NCBI GenBank assembly: GCA_039033415.1
Contig: JBCCCR010000027.1
Location: 37,943 to 101,942, forward strand
Length of the DNA: 64,000 nucleotides
Reading direction: 5' to 3'
Origin: Pseudomonadota bacterium
GTDB taxonomy: Bacteria > Pseudomonadota > Gammaproteobacteria > Xanthomonadales > SZUA-38
Shown here one piece after another: positions 32,749-45,805 of the stretch (position 1 is the stretch's first letter; each line of letters opens with the position of its first letter). The notes beneath the pieces are model-generated. The model was not told the origin of the DNA. It was given only the letters and a program-made list of their open reading frames with translations, and ran no database searches. The translations under genes and the position numbers were made by a program.

Positions 32749-33674
32749 ACCGATTTCACGTAAATGGGGCCCATGGCCTCGTTCTGCACGATGTCCACCA
32801 GCGTGTGTTTGATGAGCTCCAGGATCGCCAGAAAGGTCACCACAACACCGCCTCGTCCCTCTTCCGGGTCAAACAGTTCGGCGAACGGGAGATATTTGTC
32901 CGCCTCGAGGCGGTCCACGATCCGAGTCATTCGTTCGCGCACCGACAGCGGTTCGCGCGCGATGGCGTGGTGCGCAAACAGCTCCGCCCGGTCCAGCGCC
33001 TCCTTCAGCGCCAGCAGCAGCTCCTTGAGCTCGATATCCGGCGGCACGGTCACGACCGAACGCTCGCCGACAAATGCCACTGCCATGCTGAAGTCGCGCT
33101 CGAGCCGCGGCAGCTCGTTCAGGTCTTCGGCCGCCTTCTTGAAGCGCTCGTATTCCTGCAGGCGGCGCACCAGCTCAGCCCGCGGATCGTTTCCCTCATC
33201 CTCTTCATCGCTTTGTGGCCGCGGCAGCAGCATGCGCGATTTGATCTCAGCCAGAATGGCCGCCATCAGCAGATACTCAGCCGCGAGCTCGAACTTCATT
33301 TCCGTCATCAGCTCGATGTACTCGACGTACTGCTCGGTGATCTCCGCAATCGGGATATCCAGGATGTCGAGATTCTGTCGCCTAATCAGGTACAGCAGCA
33401 GGTCGAGCGGCCCTTCAAAAGCCTCGAGGAAGACCTCCAGCGCGTCCGGCGGGATGTAGAGGTCGGTCGGCAGGCTGGTGTAAGGCTGGCCGCCGACCAC
33501 CGCAAACGGCATTTCTCCCTGCGCCGGCCCGGCGCCACCCGTCTGATTGGCGTCCACCGTATCCGCCTCGGGCGCTGACTCCAGGCCGGCTTCGTCCGTG
33601 AGCCCAGGGGCATCGGTCGTCGCTGGAGAATCTGCCGGCGGTGGGCTAGTGGTGGTCACGGGTGGCTGTCGCAT
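32745..33674 (-). CDS. scpA: Segregation and condensation protein A
   Basis: 309 residues from ATG 33674; the start is uncertain because no ribosome site is clear there, and ATG 33512 (with AGGGAG) would give a protein lacking the low-complexity N-terminus. The kleisin core is FEGPLDLLLYLIRRQNLDI, DIPIAEITEQYVEYI and LAAEYLLMAAILAEIKSRML, and the C-terminal winged helix is near VVVTFLAILELIKH. It bridges the Smc heads. First gene of scpA-scpB-rluB. The smc gene lies about 2 kb away on the other strand. Confidence 0.93.
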   Translation of the reverse strand: MRQPPVTTTSPPPADSPATTDAPGLTDEAGLESAPEADTVDANQTGGAGPAQGEMPFAVVGGQPYTSLPTDLYIPPDALEVFLEAFEGPLDLLLYLIRRQNLDILDIPIAEITEQYVEYIELMTEMKFELAAEYLLMAAILAEIKSRMLLPRPQSDEEDEGNDPRAELVRRLQEYERFKKAAEDLNELPRLERDFSMAVAFVGERSVVTVPPDIELKELLLALKEALDRAELFAHHAIAREPLSVRERMTRIVDRLEADKYLPFAELFDPEEGRGGVVVTFLAILELIKHTLVDIVQNEAMGPIYVKSV

Positions 33675-33801
33675 GGTCGGGAGGGAGGCGAATTCTAGCA
33701 GACTCGGGCCGAACGCTGGCAATTGGTCCGCGACGGTTTTAAGCGGGTCAATGCGGCCCGGGAAAAGCGCTATCATGAGGGACTGAAGTCAGGGAATTTT
33801 T

Positions 33802-34101
33802 ATGCTCTACGCAATCATGGGACGCGACGGTCCCGACGGCGCAGCCGGTCGGGCCGGGGCCAGGGCCGCGCACCTGGACCGTCTGCAGGTGCTGGCCGAT
33901 GCAGGTCGACTGGTGATCGCCGGTCCATTTCCGGCGACCGACAGCGAGGATATTGCGGCCACCGGCGTCACCGGCAGCCTGATCGTCGCGGAATTTGACA
34001 GCCTCGAGGCGGCGAGCGCCTGGGCTGACGCCGATCCGTATCAGGCCGCGGGCGTCTATGAGAGCGTCGACGTCCGGCCCTATCTGCAGGTGCTGCCGTG
34101 A
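33802..34101 (+). CDS. YciI family protein
   Basis: 99 residues. The family pattern: YAIMGRDGPDG, AHLDRLQVLADAGRLVIAGP and FDSLEAASAWADADPY with the conserved WADADP motif. YciI-like proteins are small ferredoxin-fold proteins of uncertain function. The stop overlaps the GTG start of the BolA gene, the beginning of a three-gene set YciI-BolA-PPIase that is common in gammaproteobacteria. Confidence 0.9.
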   Translation: MLYAIMGRDGPDGAAGRAGARAAHLDRLQVLADAGRLVIAGPFPATDSEDIAATGVTGSLIVAEFDSLEAASAWADADPYQAAGVYESVDVRPYLQVLP

Positions 34102-34376
34102 ACGAGGAGCGGATGGTCCGGATGAGGGAGCGGCTGGAGGCTGCGCTCAACACCGAGTTGCTCGAAATTGACGATGAGAGCCATCTGCATAAGGGGCATG
34201 TCGGCGCGCGTGATGGCCGAGGCCACTTTGCGCTCACCATCGCCGCCGCCGAATTCACCGGCAAGGCCCCGTTGGCTCGACATCGGCTGGTCTACGCCGC
34301 GTTGGGCGACATGATGCAAACGGATATCCACGCGCTGCGCATCGACGCGCGCGTCCCTGCGCAGGCGGCGCCGTGA
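34098..34376 (+). CDS. BolA family protein
   Basis: 92 residues, GTG start at 34098 overlapping the yciI-like stop by 4 bases. The BolA fold is seen in MRERLEAALNTELLEIDDES, then HFALTIAAAEFTGK and RHRLVYAALGDMMQTDIHAL. BolA proteins pair with monothiol glutaredoxins around an iron-sulphur cluster and affect morphology and iron handling. The histidine-containing HLHKGH lies near the expected cluster ligand. Overlaps the next gene by 4 bases. Confidence 0.92.
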   Translation: MNEERMVRMRERLEAALNTELLEIDDESHLHKGHVGARDGRGHFALTIAAAEFTGKAPLARHRLVYAALGDMMQTDIHALRIDARVPAQAAP

Positions 34377-35188
34377 GCCCAACCTCCACGCTCCTGGCAA
34401 CCACGGTCTGCCTGCTGGTCCTGACGGGTTGCGGCGGGGGCGGCGGCACCGACTCTGCGGCGCCAGTTGACGCCGGCGAGGTAATTGCGACGGTGAACGG
34501 CAACGCGGTCACCGCGCCACAGCTCGACGCGTTTCTTGAATTCAGGCGCCAGACGCTGGACCAGCCTGAGGTCCGCGACGCGGCGCTCAAGGATCTCGTT
34601 GATATGCTCCTACTGGTCGATGAAACCCGCTCAAGCGGCCTGCTGACAGCTGAGGCCCAGGCGGCGCTCAAGGTGCAGGAGTGGTCCTTTCTCGCCAATC
34701 TCGCGCTGTCTGATATGGCCAGGAGTCAGCCGATCACCGACCAGGAAATCACGGCTGAGTATCAGCGCCAGCTAGAGCTGACCGGCGGAACGGAATACAA
34801 GCTAAAGCACATGCTGGTGCCGAGCCAGCTAGAGGGAGCCCAGCTGATCAGCCGCCTGACGCAGGGCGAACCCTTCGACACCCTGCTCGCGGAGCTCGAC
34901 CCGGCAGCCGGCAGCGGTGGCGATCTGGGCTGGGTCAACCTGGTGCAGGTGCCGGAGGGCTTCACGCCGGTCCTCAAAAACCTGAAGCCTGGCGAGTTTT
35001 CCCCGATTCCGATCGGTTCAGAGTACGGCTGGCACGTGGTGCTGCTCGAAGACCAGCGAACCTTCCAGCCGCCCGCCCTCGATCAAATCGAAGAGGGCAT
35101 CCGCAACAGCCTGTCGCGCCAGCGACTCGAGCGCCACATGCAGCGTCTGAGGAGCCAGGCGCGAATCGACCTGCAAAACGGACCCTGA
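34373..35188 (+). CDS. Parvulin-type peptidyl-prolyl isomerase lipoprotein
   Basis: 271 residues, GTG start at 34373. The signal ends in lipobox VLTGC, so it should be a lipoprotein. The isomerase domain covers about 150-240: YKLKHMLVPSQLEGAQ, GSGGDLGWVNLVQVPEGF and SEYGWHVVLLEDQR. The N-terminal helices are of the SurA/PrsA chaperone type. It probably helps fold exported proteins in the periplasm. Last gene of the YciI-BolA-PPIase set. Confidence 0.9.
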   Translation: MSPTSTLLATTVCLLVLTGCGGGGGTDSAAPVDAGEVIATVNGNAVTAPQLDAFLEFRRQTLDQPEVRDAALKDLVDMLLLVDETRSSGLLTAEAQAALKVQEWSFLANLALSDMARSQPITDQEITAEYQRQLELTGGTEYKLKHMLVPSQLEGAQLISRLTQGEPFDTLLAELDPAAGSGGDLGWVNLVQVPEGFTPVLKNLKPGEFSPIPIGSEYGWHVVLLEDQRTFQPPALDQIEEGIRNSLSRQRLERHMQRLRSQARIDLQNGP

Positions 35189-35256
35189 TTCACGCCATCG
35201 GTTGCGCTGAAGCGGGGTCCCAGCGGCTCCCAGGCGCGTCGTTTCGGCGTTTTCCG

Positions 35257-35646
35257 TCAGGGCAGGCTGACCGCCGACGCGGGCGCCCAGTCGGGCTGAC
35301 GATGCTCGGCGGTAACGGTGGTATAAATGCCGCCCCGTACGTAGAATTCGGCCTCCAGTTTCATGTAGCGCGGCTGGCAGGTTTTGGCCATGTGGGCCAG
35401 GATCTCGTTGGTGACCGCCTCATGAAACGCGCCGCGATCTCGAAAGCTCCACATGTAGAGCTTGAGGGCTTTCAGCTCGAGGCAGGCCGCGTTGGGCACG
35501 TAGGTCAGGTGCAGCGTGGCAAAGTCCGGCTGCCCGGTTTTTGGGCAGAGGCAGGTAAATTCCGGGATTTTGATGCGGATGGTGTAATCCACGTCGGTTT
35601 GCGGATTAGGAAAAGTTTCCAGATCCGTAGACGGTTGGGTGCTCAT
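35257..35646 (-). CDS. queF: NADPH-dependent 7-cyano-7-deazaguanine reductase (short type)
   Basis: 129 residues, the single-domain (unimodular) QueF size. Catalytic cysteine in [25 protein letters not shown] motif region [21 protein letters not shown]-terminal [15 protein letters not shown]. It reduces preQ0 to preQ1 in queuosine synthesis. The other queuosine genes are elsewhere. It stands between the PPIase gene (convergent) and smc (divergent). Confidence 0.95.
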   Translation of the reverse strand: MSTQPSTDLETFPNPQTDVDYTIRIKIPEFTCLCPKTGQPDFATLHLTYVPNAACLELKALKLYMWSFRDRGAFHEAVTNEILAHMAKTCQPRYMKLEAEFYVRGGIYTTVTAEHRQPDWAPASAVSLP

Positions 35647-35715
35647 GTCGCTTCCTTTAACTAACGATAATCAGCCGCGCGATCGGCGCGCGGCCCGGGT
35701 GAATTTTCTTCTCTG

Positions 35716-38700
35716 ATGCGCCTTAAGACAATCAAACTGTCAGGATTCAAGTCATTTGTTGACCCAACAACCTTTCATCTGCCCAGCCATCTGATTGGCG
35801 TAGTCGGCCCCAACGGCTGCGGAAAGTCCAACATTATTGACGCCGTCAGGTGGGTGATGGGTGAAAGCTCACCCCGGCTGCTGCGCGGCGACTCGATGAG
35901 CGACGTGATCTTCAACGGCTCCAATTCCCGCAAACCAGTCGGCCAGGCTACCGTCGAGCTGCTGTTCGACAACAGCGAGGGCAAGCTGACGGGCGAGTAC
36001 GCGTCGTTTGGCGAGATTTCGATTCGCCGCACCGTGTCGCGGGACGGCCAGTCGCAGTATTTTTTGAACGGGACGCGCTGCCGCCGCCGCGATATCACGG
36101 ACCTCTTTCTGGGTACCGGCCTCGGGCCGCGGAGCTACTCGATTATCGAGCAGGGGATGATCTCCCAGCTGGTCGAAGCCCGGCCGGAGGAGCTGCGCGT
36201 GTACCTGGAGGAGGCGGCCGGGATCTCTAAGTATAAAGAGCGGCGGCGGGAAACCGAAAACCGGATCCGCCACACCCGGGAAAACCTGGAACGGCTGGAC
36301 GACCTGCGCGGTGAGGTGGAGCAGCAGCTGCGGCGCCTGGATCGGCAGGCCAAGCAGGCCGAAAAGTACAAAGAGCTGAAGGCTGAACAGCGCCAGGGTG
36401 ACGCGCAGCTCCTGGCTCTGAACTGCGCCAACGCGGCGGACGTGCTGGAGCAGGCGGCTGCGGCCCTGGGGAGCGGAGAAACGGAGCTGGAGGCCAAAAT
36501 CGCCAAGCTGCGGGCGCTGGAGGCTGATCTGGAGGGTGAACGGCAGACGCAAAGCAAAGCGTTTGAGGCGGTCAACGCCGTGCAGGGTGAGATGTATGAA
36601 ACGGGTTCCACCATCGCGCGTCTGGAGCAGTCGATCGCCCACCGGCGGGAGCTGACGGCGCAGCAGGGTAAGGAACAGCAGGATCTCAAGGACAACCTGC
36701 AGTCGCTGCGCGAACATCTCGATCTGGACCGGGTACACGGCGAGCAGATGACGCAGGAGATCGGTGAGCTCGAACCGGCGCTGGAAGCCGCGCGCACCAA
36801 CGAAAACGAGGCGCTGGACGCCGCCCAGTCGGCGGAAGGGGCGCTGGCTCAGTGGCAAAGCCAGTGGGATGAACACAGCCAGTCGAGCTCCGATAGCAGC
36901 CGCCAGGCCGACGTTGAGCGCACCAAGATTGGCCACCTGGATCAGCAGCTGGTGGACGCGGGTCGGCGGCTGGAAAAGCTGGCTGAGGAAAAGCGGGCGG
37001 TGGCCACCGAAGATCTTAAGCACGAGCTGAGCGAACTCACCGGGCAGCGCGACTCGCTGGCCGGTGAGGCGCAGGCCCTGGAGGAGACGCTGGAAGGTCT
37101 GCGCACCGAGATGGCGACCAAGCAAGATGGGCTCCGAGACATCGACGACGAGCTCGCGGCGAGTCGCGACCGGAGTCAGCAGGCCCGCGGGCGACACAGT
37201 TCGCTGCTGGCGCTGCAGCAGTCGACTCAGGACACCAGCGCCGGGCTGCAGTGGTTAGAAGCGCAGGGATTGGGTGATGCCCCACGGCTCGCCAGTGAGA
37301 TTCGGGTTGATCCCACCTTCGAGCACGCGGCTGAAAAAGTCCTCGGCCCCTTTCTGGAAGCGGCGCTGGTCGACGAGCTCGGCACGCTGGGCAGCGCCCT
37401 GCGAGCGTTCGACGGTGGCTCACTGACCCTGCTACAGCGGTCCGACGGGCAAAGCGGCGCCGCGGGAACGCTGGCGGAACATATGACCGGGCCCGCCGCC
37501 GCGATCGAACTGGCGTCCCATATCTTTGTCGCTGGCGATCTGGCGGAGGCTTTGGCGCGGCGCGACAGCCTGGAGCCCGGTCAATCGCTGATTACGCCGG
37601 CGGGCCAATGGGTGGGCAAAGCCTGGCTCCGTGTGTCCGCCGACCAGGATGACAGCGGCGGCGTGATCGCGCGGGAACGCGAGATTGCGGAGCTGGCCGA
37701 ACAGCTTGAGAAACTCCATCGGGAGATCGAGACCCTGGCCCAGCGGAAGGTGTCGGTCGGCGAGGCGCTCAACGATCTGCAGATCCGGCGGGACGAGACG
37801 GCCCGCGAGCTGTCGATGAAAAACCGGCAAACCGCCGAGGCTGCGGGCCGGGCGGACGGCATTGCCGCACGCCTGAAGCACCTTGATGAGCGCAGCGAGC
37901 GAATTGCCTCCGAGTCGGCGGAGCTGGCCAACCGCATCGCCAACGACGAGAGCGCCGTGCAGGAGGCGCGCACCCGCCTGGAGGGAAGCGTGGAGGCGAT
38001 GGCCCAACTGGAGGGCCGGCGGTCGGAGCTGGCGGAGCGGCGCACCGCAGCGGCGGCGGCGTTTGAGCAGGCGCGAAACAACGCCAACAAGGCCCGCTTG
38101 GCCGCTCACGAGCTGGCGCTGAAGCTCGAAGCGAAGCGAGCAGCGCTCAACTCGACGCAGCAGTCGCTGACGCGCAGCGAGCAGCAGATTGAGGCGCTCA
38201 AGGCTCGCAGTGAGGAGCTCACCACCCTGCTGGAGTCTTCCGATCAGCCCATCGCTGCGGACGAGAAGGCCCTGCAGTCGGCCCTGGAGCGGCGCAAGGA
38301 AATCGAGGCTCGGCTGGTGGAGAAGCGCAAGACGGCTGACGAACACGCCAGCCGGATTCAGGAGCTGGACCACGGGCGGCGTGATGCCGTCACCGCGGAA
38401 GGGCAGGCCCGGGATCGGCTGCAGCAGCTCAAGCTGGAGCAGGAAGGTCACCGGGTCCGGCTGGAAGGCCTGACCGGGCAGCTAAGATCCGGTGGTTTTG
38501 AGCTGGAGCCCCTGCTGGAAAGCCTGCCGGAGAACGCGGATCCGATTGCCATGGCTTCCGATCTGGAGAAGCTGGCCACCCGGATTACCCGGCTGGAGCC
38601 GGTGAACCTGGCGGCGATCGACGAGTTCGAAGAGCAGTCGGAGCGCAAGCGCTACCTCGATGAGCAGAACGAGGACCTCAACCGGGCGCTGGAAACCTTA

Positions 38701-39206
38701 GAGGCGGCGATCAAGACCATCGACAAAAAGACCCGGACACGGTTCAAAGAAACCTACGATCAGGTCAACGACGGCTTCAAGGACCTGTTCCCGCAGCTGT
38801 TTGGCGGTGGGCACGGCTACCTCGAGCTGGCGGGAGACGATCTGCTGACCTCTGGGGTGGCGATCATGGCCCGGCCGCCCGGCAAGCGCGTCAGCAACAT
38901 TCACCTGCTGTCCGGCGGCGAGAAGGCGCTTACCGCCGTGGCTTTGGTGTTTGCGATCTTCCGTCTGAACCCCGCGCCGTTTTGCATGCTGGACGAGGTG
39001 GACGCGCCGCTGGACGACGCCAACGTCGGCCGCTTCTCCGATATGGTCAAACACATGTCGGAGCAGGTACAGTTCCTGATGGTGACCCACAACAAGGTCA
39101 CCATGGAGGCGGCACACCAGCTGCTCGGCGTCACGATGGCCGAAGCGGGCGTGTCGCGTCTGGTATCGGTGGATATCGCTGAGGCAACGAGGATGGTTGA
39201 CGGTTA

Positions 39207-39207
<1 letters not shown>
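35716..39207 (+). CDS. smc: Chromosome segregation ATPase Smc
   Basis: 1163 residues, typical for Smc. N-terminal Walker A GVVGPNGCGKSNIIDAV near residues 30-46; a long coiled coil, a hinge in the middle (about 500-640), another coiled coil, then the C-terminal head with signature LLSGGEKALTAVAL and Walker B CMLDEVDAPLDDAN. Smc with ScpA and ScpB compacts and separates the chromosome. It starts the smc-zipA-ligA cluster typical of gammaproteobacteria; zipA's ATG shares a base with the smc stop. Confidence 0.97.
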
Positions 39208-42004
<2,797 letters not shown>

Positions 42005-42012
42005 CACTAGGA

Positions 42013-42041
42013 TTGACTTAGGACGGGTTTATCGCCACGAT
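42013..42041 (+). promoter_or_regulatory. Possible promoter for the 2-oxoacid oxidoreductase cluster
   Basis: TTGACT at 42013-42018 is a good -35 element; CACGAT at 42036-42041 is a weak -10 with a 17-base spacer. It lies just after ligA and 30 bases before the TTG start at 42071. Weak support. Confidence 0.3.
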
Positions 42042-42070
42042 TCGAGGCATCGGGGTACGGCGAGGGCAAA

Positions 42071-43879
42071 TTGAAACCAACCGACACCCAACATCCGGAC
42101 TACTTTCACCGGGTTGTTGACTGCCAGTGGGCCTGTCCGGCCCATACCGACGTTCCCCTCTATATCCGCATGATTGCCCAGGGCCGTTTCGCGGACGCCT
42201 ACATGGTCAATCGAGAATCCAACGTTTTCCCTGGCATCCTGGGCCGCGTGTGCGACCGCCCCTGTGAACCCGCCTGTCGGCGCGCGCGGGTCGACGATAA
42301 ACCCGTGGCGATCTGCCGCCTTAAGCGGGTGGCTGCTGACTACCGCAGCGACGTTCAGGATCGACTGCCGAAGGCGCCGACCACCACCAACGGCAAGCGG
42401 GTGGCGCTGATCGGCGCCGGCTGTGCGTCACTGACCGTGGCCAACGACCTGCTCCCGCTGGGCTTTGAGGTCACCATTTTTGAGCGCTTCGATCGCCCGG
42501 GTGGATTGATGCGTACCAACATTCCCTCGTTCAGGCTGCCGGAAAAGGTCCTGGATGAGGAGATCAACGATATTTTGGCGATGGGTGCCGATCTTCAGTC
42601 GGGCTGCGAGATCACCTCGATGGCCAGCCTGCTGGAGCAGGGCTTCGACGCGGTTTTTGTCGGCACGGGTGCTCCGCGCGGCAAAGAGCTCGAGCTGCCG
42701 GGCCGCCACGACTCTCCGCGTATTCATATCGGTATCGACTGGCTCGAGTCGGTGTCTTTTGGCCATACAGAAAAGATTGGCTCGCGCGTGCTGATCATCG
42801 GTGTCGGCAATACGGCCATGGACTGCTGCCGGACCTCCCTGCGGCTCGGCGCCACTGATGTCAAAGTCATGGCGCGCAAACCCCGAGAGTTTTTTAAGGC
42901 CTCAGCCTGGGAGCTGGACGACGCCGAAGAAGAAAACGTTGAGATTGTGGTCAACCATTCTCCCGTCGCGTTTGTCGTCGAAGAGGGCGTGCTCACCGGC
43001 ATGCTTTTTGACCGGATGGAATATACGGTGGAAGACGGGCGTATCGTCGACTCGCGTGTCGTTGACCAGGTCACCATACCGTGTGACGACGTGGTGCTGG
43101 CGATTGGTCAGGAGAACGCGTTCCCCTGGATCGAGCGGGATCTGGGAATCGAGTTTGACGAGTGGGACATGCCGGTTGTCGACCGCAGTACCTTTATGTG
43201 CACCCGTCCGGGCGTATTTTTTGGCGGAGACGCGGCCTGGGGCCCGGAGAACATCATCTGGGCGGTGGCCCACGGCCATGAGGCCGCGCTGTCGATCCAT
43301 CGCCATTGCCTCGGCGGCGACGTCAACGATCGTCCGCCGCGAGGCGTCAACCTGCAGAGCGCCAAGATGGGCCTCCACGAGTGGAGCTTTTCGAACGACT
43401 TCGACGGCTCCGAGCGCCAGCTGGTGCCGCACGTCGATCTCAAAAAGCGATTTAAGAAGCTCAACATCGAGGTGGAGCTCGGCTACTCGCTGGAGGAGTT
43501 TCAGGTTGAGGTGGAGCGATGCCTGAACTGTGATCTGCAGACCGTCTTTGACGCGCCAAAATGCATCGAATGTGACGCCTGCATCGACGTGTGTCCGACC
43601 AGCTGCCTGACGATTACGGAAAACGCCGAGGAGCCGGCGCTGCGGGCCAAGCTCACCGTGCCGGCGGAGAATCTCGACCAGCCGCTGTTTGTCTCCGAAG
43701 TGCTGCCGCAGACGGCCCGCGTGATGGTCAAAGATGAAGACCAGTGCGTGCACTGTGGCCTGTGTGCCGAACGGTGTCCGACGGCGGCCTGGGATATGCA
43801 GAAGTCGCTGATCAAGATTCCCCATGCTGACGACCTGGTCGTCGATGAGTCTCCCGTCAGGATCGCCGCTCGACCTTGA
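42071..43879 (+). CDS. GltD-like FAD oxidoreductase fused to 4Fe-4S ferredoxin
   Basis: 602 residues, TTG start at 42071 with GAGGG upstream. The N-terminus has an iron-sulphur binding four-cysteine set (CQWACPAHTDVPLY, VCDRPCEPACRRA). The middle is a glutamate-synthase small-subunit-like flavoprotein with an FAD motif (VALIGAGCASLTVANDLL) and an NAD(P) motif (VLIIGVGNTAMDCCRTSLRL). The C-terminus (about 500-590) has two 4Fe-4S clusters of ferredoxin type: CIECDACIDVCPTSC and CVHCGLCAERCPT. The protein probably moves electrons between NAD(P)H and ferredoxin for the two subunits encoded next. This partner role is inference from the cluster. Confidence 0.85.
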   Translation: MKPTDTQHPDYFHRVVDCQWACPAHTDVPLYIRMIAQGRFADAYMVNRESNVFPGILGRVCDRPCEPACRRARVDDKPVAICRLKRVAADYRSDVQDRLPKAPTTTNGKRVALIGAGCASLTVANDLLPLGFEVTIFERFDRPGGLMRTNIPSFRLPEKVLDEEINDILAMGADLQSGCEITSMASLLEQGFDAVFVGTGAPRGKELELPGRHDSPRIHIGIDWLESVSFGHTEKIGSRVLIIGVGNTAMDCCRTSLRLGATDVKVMARKPREFFKASAWELDDAEEENVEIVVNHSPVAFVVEEGVLTGMLFDRMEYTVEDGRIVDSRVVDQVTIPCDDVVLAIGQENAFPWIERDLGIEFDEWDMPVVDRSTFMCTRPGVFFGGDAAWGPENIIWAVAHGHEAALSIHRHCLGGDVNDRPPRGVNLQSAKMGLHEWSFSNDFDGSERQLVPHVDLKKRFKKLNIEVELGYSLEEFQVEVERCLNCDLQTVFDAPKCIECDACIDVCPTSCLTITENAEEPALRAKLTVPAENLDQPLFVSEVLPQTARVMVKDEDQCVHCGLCAERCPTAAWDMQKSLIKIPHADDLVVDESPVRIAARP

Positions 43880-43951
43880 TGCCCGAGACGTCAGCGCCAG
43901 CCTAAACTATGGCCCAGAGTATGACCCTGAGTACCTCCTAGAGAACCGCTG

Positions 43952-45805
43952 ATGACATCCGACCACGGTAAGCCCGCCCCCCTTGAAGCCGCTTCCCCGT
44001 CGGGAAGCCGGATCAACGATTTTGTCATCAAGATCGCCAACGTGAACGGCACCGGCTCGGCTTCGGCCAACGGCCTGCTGATGAAGTCGCTGTTTCGGAT
44101 GGGCATCCCAGTGACGGGCAAAAACTTTTTCCCCTCCAATATCCAGGGGCTGCCGACATGGTACGAAATTCGGGTCAGTCGCGATGGCTATCGCTGCCGA
44201 TCAGGGCAGGTCGATATCATGATTGCGATGAACAACGAGACCTACGCTGAGGATCTGGCGGAAGTAGCGCCAGGCGGGTTCTTTCTGTACGACGCCACCT
44301 GGCCCCGGGATAGTCAGCTGAGCCGGAAGGATGTCACCATCCTGGGGATTCCGCTGGCCGGCATGTGCAATGAGCACTTTGACCAGGCCAGGTCCCGCAT
44401 CCTGATGAAAAACGTGGCCTACGTGGGCGCGCTCGCGGCGCTGCTGGAAATCGATATGGCGATTATCCGCGAGCTGCTCAACGAGACGTTTGCCAGCAAA
44501 GCTCACCTGGTCGACGCCAACCAGGCGGCCATCGATCTCGGCTATCAGTATGCGCAAGAGCACTTCAGCTGCCCGCTACCGCTGCGGCTCGAGGCGATGG
44601 ACGAAACCGCCGGCCACATTATGATCGACGGCAACACGGCCGCCGCTTTGGGTTGTCTCTACGCCGGCGCCACCGTCGGCGCTTGGTATCCGATTACGCC
44701 CTCCACCTCGCTGATGGACGCCTTCAAGTCTTACTGCGAGCGTTACCGGGTCGACCCTGAGAGCGGCGAGCGTCGGTTCTGCATTGTGCAGGCGGAAGAC
44801 GAGCTCTCCGCCGTGGGGATGGTTGTGGGTGCCGCCTGGGCTGGCGCGCGGGCGTTTACCCCGACCAGCGGTCCAGGCATTTCGCTGATGAGTGAGTTCA
44901 TCGGTTTTGCCTACTACACCGAGGTGCCGATCGTACTGATCGACGTGCAGCGGGTGGGCCCGTCCACCGGCATGCCAACCCGGACCCAGCAGTGTGACAT
45001 CCTCAGCTGCGCCTACGCCTCGCACGGTGATACCCGCCATATCCTGCTGTTTCCGGCTGACCCGCACGAGTGTTTTGAGCTCGCGGTTGCCGCGTTTGAT
45101 CTGGCCGAACGGTTCCAGACGCCGGTGATGATGCTGACCGACCTCGATATCGGGATGAACGACTGGATGGCGCCGGAGCTGCAGTGGGATGACGGCTACG
45201 CGCCAGACCGCGGCAAGGTGCTGACCGCTGAGCAGCTGGCGGAGATGCCCGACTTCCATCGCTATGCCGACGTCGACGGCGACGGCGTTCCCTGGCGCAG
45301 TCTACCTGGCGTGCACCCGAACGGTGCCTACTTTCTGCGCGGGTCTGGCCATACGGAGCGGGGAACCTACACCGAAAATTCTGAGGAGTATCAGCGCGTC
45401 CTCGATCGACTTGAGCACAAGTTTGAAACCGCCAGAGACGCGCTGCCGGCACCGGTGGTGGAAATTTCCGCCGACACCCAGGTCGGGATTATTTCGATCG
45501 GCAGCTGCGACGGGGCGGTCCGAGAGGCCCGAGACCTGCTCGCTGGCCGAGGCTATGCTTTGAACTATCTGCGCGTGAAGGCATTTCCGTTTGCTGACGC
45601 AGTTGATGCGTTCATCGCCAGCCATCGCCGGATTTTTGTGGTGGAGCAGAACCGGGACGGTCAGCTTCGCCGACTGCTGCTGATGGAAACCCAGGCCACG
45701 CGCCAGCAGCTGAGTTCCATCCGGCACTACAACGGAATGCCGATCAGTGCCCGGGATATCGTCGAGGACATCGGACGCGCACTCAACCAGGAGGTTGCCG
45801 CATGA
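43952..45805 (+). CDS. 2-oxoacid:ferredoxin oxidoreductase, alpha subunit with gamma domain
   Basis: 617 residues. The N-terminal part (about 20-190) is a gamma domain (INDFVIKIANVNGTGSASAN, MIAMNNETYAEDL); the alpha part follows from about 210 with AALGCLYAGATVGAWYPITP, RVDPESGERR, EDELSAVGMVVGAAWAGARA and FTPTSGPGISLMSEF. This fused arrangement is that of two-subunit KorAB-type enzymes. The enzyme oxidises a 2-oxoacid, most often 2-oxoglutarate, with CoA and passes electrons to ferredoxin. Start codon of the beta gene overlaps its stop by 4 bases. The exact substrate is unproven. Confidence 0.9.
   Translation: MTSDHGKPAPLEAASPSGSRINDFVIKIANVNGTGSASANGLLMKSLFRMGIPVTGKNFFPSNIQGLPTWYEIRVSRDGYRCRSGQVDIMIAMNNETYAEDLAEVAPGGFFLYDATWPRDSQLSRKDVTILGIPLAGMCNEHFDQARSRILMKNVAYVGALAALLEIDMAIIRELLNETFASKAHLVDANQAAIDLGYQYAQEHFSCPLPLRLEAMDETAGHIMIDGNTAAALGCLYAGATVGAWYPITPSTSLMDAFKSYCERYRVDPESGERRFCIVQAEDELSAVGMVVGAAWAGARAFTPTSGPGISLMSEFIGFAYYTEVPIVLIDVQRVGPSTGMPTRTQQCDILSCAYASHGDTRHILLFPADPHECFELAVAAFDLAERFQTPVMMLTDLDIGMNDWMAPELQWDDGYAPDRGKVLTAEQLAEMPDFHRYADVDGDGVPWRSLPGVHPNGAYFLRGSGHTERGTYTENSEEYQRVLDRLEHKFETARDALPAPVVEISADTQVGIISIGSCDGAVREARDLLAGRGYALNYLRVKAFPFADAVDAFIASHRRIFVVEQNRDGQLRRLLLMETQATRQQLSSIRHYNGMPISARDIVEDIGRALNQEVAA

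Noticed and set aside
35869..37197. 442-residue open frame on the minus strand inside smc
   Set aside because: Antisense to Smc with low-complexity leucine/arginine/glutamine content and no family features.
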